In this document: positions 59,358 to 61,577 of the stretch, piece by piece
Layout: every line of letters begins with the position of its first letter
How positions within the stretch are numbered: position 1 is the stretch's first letter
Notes under the pieces: model-generated
The model's input: only the letters and a program-made list of their open reading frames with translations
What the model was told of the DNA's origin: nothing
Databases searched by the model: none
Program-made: the position numbers and the translations under genes
Assembly: GCA_947581765.1 (NCBI GenBank)
Contig: CANPVU010000004.1
Coordinates: 1 to 61,577, forward strand
DNA: 61,577 bases
Origin: an uncultured Bacilli bacterium
GTDB taxonomy: Bacteria; Bacillota_I; Bacilli_A; RF39; UBA660
Direction: 5' to 3'

Positions 59358-60539
59358 TTACTTCTTATTTAAAATCAATTTTTTATCATCTTTTTTTTCA
59401 TAATAAATTAATCTAACTATAAAAAGAGATACTAAATAACCTAATATTACATCTACTAATAAACTTGGAATTTGACTATTCTTTGTACCAAATAAATTAT
59501 ATTTTGAAACATTATTCTCTTTATCTAATACATAATTAGAATCATTTATATCTATTAATATATTATTAATTACATTATTATAATTCTCCTTATTTGGATT
59601 TACTAAATATCTTTTAATAATATCTGATAAACTATTACTTAAATCTATTTTAGTTACATCTACATAATAATCTTTACCATCTACATTAACCATATTCCAA
59701 CAATGTCCTTCATTACCATAAAAACCTTTTTTAGTTTTAACTGATATATTATCTTTAATAGCTAATATAGTAAATAAATCAGCATAATTAGTACATAATG
59801 CTTGATTATTATCAAATAGTATAGAAGATAATGAATATCTATTATAATCAAATACTTTCTTTTTACTACTAGTAGTATCCAGTTCAACATTATAATCATA
59901 ATCTAAATAGTTTGATACAGCATCTATAATTTCAATAAAATCATAAAAATTTTCATTAGAATTGTTTAGTTTTATATTCTTAATTACATCGTTTAATTTA
60001 TCATCTAAGTATTTATATTTTAATATATTAATATCATAAGAGATATAGTTAGTAATATAATTGCATAATATGATATTATCTATTTCATTATTACCCTGTT
60101 TATCATTAAATTGTAATATATAATCACAATTAATATTAAAATTACTAAAATCAAATTTATTAGATATTTTATCTATTACGTAATCCTTATCAAAAAATAG
60201 ATAACAAGTTTTTATATTACTATTATTAAGAATATTAATATCTTCAATAGTTAGATATTGTGAATTATTTATCTCAATACTTTGTAAATATTCATACTCA
60301 CTTATAAAACTAATATCTTCTGTATTATTCATATCTATTTTTAATGACTTAGTATATTTACTAAATGGTATACCTTCATTTAGTAAATGTATATCATTTT
60401 CTATAGTACAATTAATTGTTTTATAGCCATGCAAAGAACCACTTATTATATAAGAGCTTCCAATAAATGATAACGTAAATAATAATACTTTACCTCTATG
60501 TTTTTTACTATTATATTCTCTATTCATTATATACCTCAT
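59358..60539 (-). CDS. Membrane-anchored transglutaminase-like protein
   Basis: NNQALCTNYADLFTILA...GHCWNMVNVDGKDYYVDVT Cys/His/Asp pattern; N- and C-terminal TMs. Confidence 0.7.
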   Translation of the reverse strand: MRYIMNREYNSKKHRGKVLLFTLSFIGSSYIISGSLHGYKTINCTIENDIHLLNEGIPFSKYTKSLKIDMNNTEDISFISEYEYLQSIEINNSQYLTIEDINILNNSNIKTCYLFFDKDYVIDKISNKFDFSNFNINCDYILQFNDKQGNNEIDNIILCNYITNYISYDINILKYKYLDDKLNDVIKNIKLNNSNENFYDFIEIIDAVSNYLDYDYNVELDTTSSKKKVFDYNRYSLSSILFDNNQALCTNYADLFTILAIKDNISVKTKKGFYGNEGHCWNMVNVDGKDYYVDVTKIDLSNSLSDIIKRYLVNPNKENYNNVINNILIDINDSNYVLDKENNVSKYNLFGTKNSQIPSLLVDVILGYLVSLFIVRLIYYEKKDDKKLILNKK

Positions 60540-60600
60540 TTTAAAGGTATCCTAGCACATAGAAAATTTATTGTCAACAAAGTAATTGAAAAAATTAATT

Positions 60601-61443
60601 TTAATTATTAATTTTATCTTTTATTTTATTAATTTCATCTATAGATAACTCAGTAATTTTAGCTATACTATCAATGCTCATATTACTATCTAACATATTT
60701 TTTACTAACTTTTCCAGCTGTTTTTCTAAAGCTTCATCCCTTTCTTTGAAAGCTTCATCTCTTTCCTTACGAAAAGTATTATATATTTTTCTTTGATCTT
60801 CTTCTAAACTCATGTATTGTCTAAATTCTGGTTCTTCATTTACTCTATCTAACTCTTTCATATACCTTAACACCATCCCATCTTTTTTTGATAAATTTAA
60901 TAATTCTCGTTTTTCTAATCCTAACATTACTATTACTAAATTATTATTTAACTCTTCGATGTTTTTAGTATACCACAAGTTCATATAATAATCCATGTTT
61001 ACAACATATATAAGAAAATTGTCTACAAGATTTTCTCCATCTTCATTTTTTATTTCATATATATCTATTGGATTATTATTTTTACCTAATTTATATGAAA
61101 GATTTATTTGAATATATTTTGTATTAACATCATATTCTTCTCCTACTAAAGTACAGTGTGAATAAATATCACATAAATATGCCAAATTTCTAACTTTGAC
61201 ATACTCATAATTAGAAGAATTAACTTCTACATTTATTCTTCCTATATTTGTTTTTAAATTTAAATCCAGCCTTTGAGATTTTACGTGAACATTACCTAGT
61301 AACTTTTCTACATTTAATACTTCTAGTTCATCTATAGTTACATTAAGTATCTTTTCTAACAATGCTTTTAATATATCTTTATTCTTTTCTTCTAACATTA
61401 CTTCTTTAAAAGCCCTATCATATTTTCCTGAATACCATTTCAT
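60601..61443 (-). CDS. Rpn/PD-(D/E)XK nuclease family protein
   Basis: KYDRAFKEVMLEEKNKDILKALLEKILN...RLDLNLKTNIGRINVEVN. Confidence 0.85.
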   Translation of the reverse strand: MKWYSGKYDRAFKEVMLEEKNKDILKALLEKILNVTIDELEVLNVEKLLGNVHVKSQRLDLNLKTNIGRINVEVNSSNYEYVKVRNLAYLCDIYSHCTLVGEEYDVNTKYIQINLSYKLGKNNNPIDIYEIKNEDGENLVDNFLIYVVNMDYYMNLWYTKNIEELNNNLVIVMLGLEKRELLNLSKKDGMVLRYMKELDRVNEEPEFRQYMSLEEDQRKIYNTFRKERDEAFKERDEALEKQLEKLVKNMLDSNMSIDSIAKITELSIDEINKIKDKINN

Positions 61444-61513
61444 TTGTATACCTCCTACTATATTATTATTTAAAAATTTATTATTTCCTTTTTTTATAAC
61501 TAAGTTGTGTTAA

Positions 61514-61577
61514 ACATTGTGACTGATGAGCAAAAAAATGATATAATAGATATGCCAAATAAAAATTGTAGAAAGGA
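61514..61577 (+). promoter_or_regulatory. Promoter and RBS of a plus-strand gene starting beyond the right edge
   Basis: TATAAT at ~61544 with a weak -35; the window ends in GAAAGGA. Confidence 0.45.

Overview
AT-rich Firmicutes-type chromosomal window; no tRNA or rRNA genes recognised. Backbone: a truncated 34-aa-repeat membrane protein, aspS, hisS, dtd, relA/spoT, secDF, a ComN-like gene, a SpoVB-like flippase, folD, a TagGH-like exporter, a TarI/TarJ/TagB-like teichoic/CDP-polyol cluster, a VanY-like carboxypeptidase, a Rieske FAD oxidoreductase, mraY, ftsW, a Cps-type Wzz/kinase/PHP phosphatase set, two VanZ genes and an Rpn-type nuclease. Three items stand out. (1) A ~640-nt structured non-coding RNA (about 17351..16710, minus strand), with its own promoter and terminator, lies directly upstream of an OapA-like membrane gene. 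I interpret it as an OLE RNA-OapA module, here inside a teichoic-acid cluster. (2) A 27,118-bp serine-recombinase element (about 25025..52142) is inserted in ftsW. Joining across a shared GGT restores a 354-codon reading frame and recreates a palindromic attB (GTAACT-GG-TGTTAC). (3) The element has few transfer genes (T4CP and an ArdC/methylase/helicase fusion) and a cargo block: paired MacB-type ABC proteins, a lipoprotein, two secreted proteins, a holin-like protein, a CW_7/LysM endolysin, an 841-aa DUF1906 protein without a signal peptide, and a sigma-like regulator. That regulator is preceded by a 15-codon leader ORF and two Shine-Dalgarno-sequestering hairpins. A 37-nt promoter-like motif is shared by the two lysis/effector transcription units, and two unannotated small membrane proteins share a CSREEE tail. 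All calls come from reading the sequence; no database searches were run.
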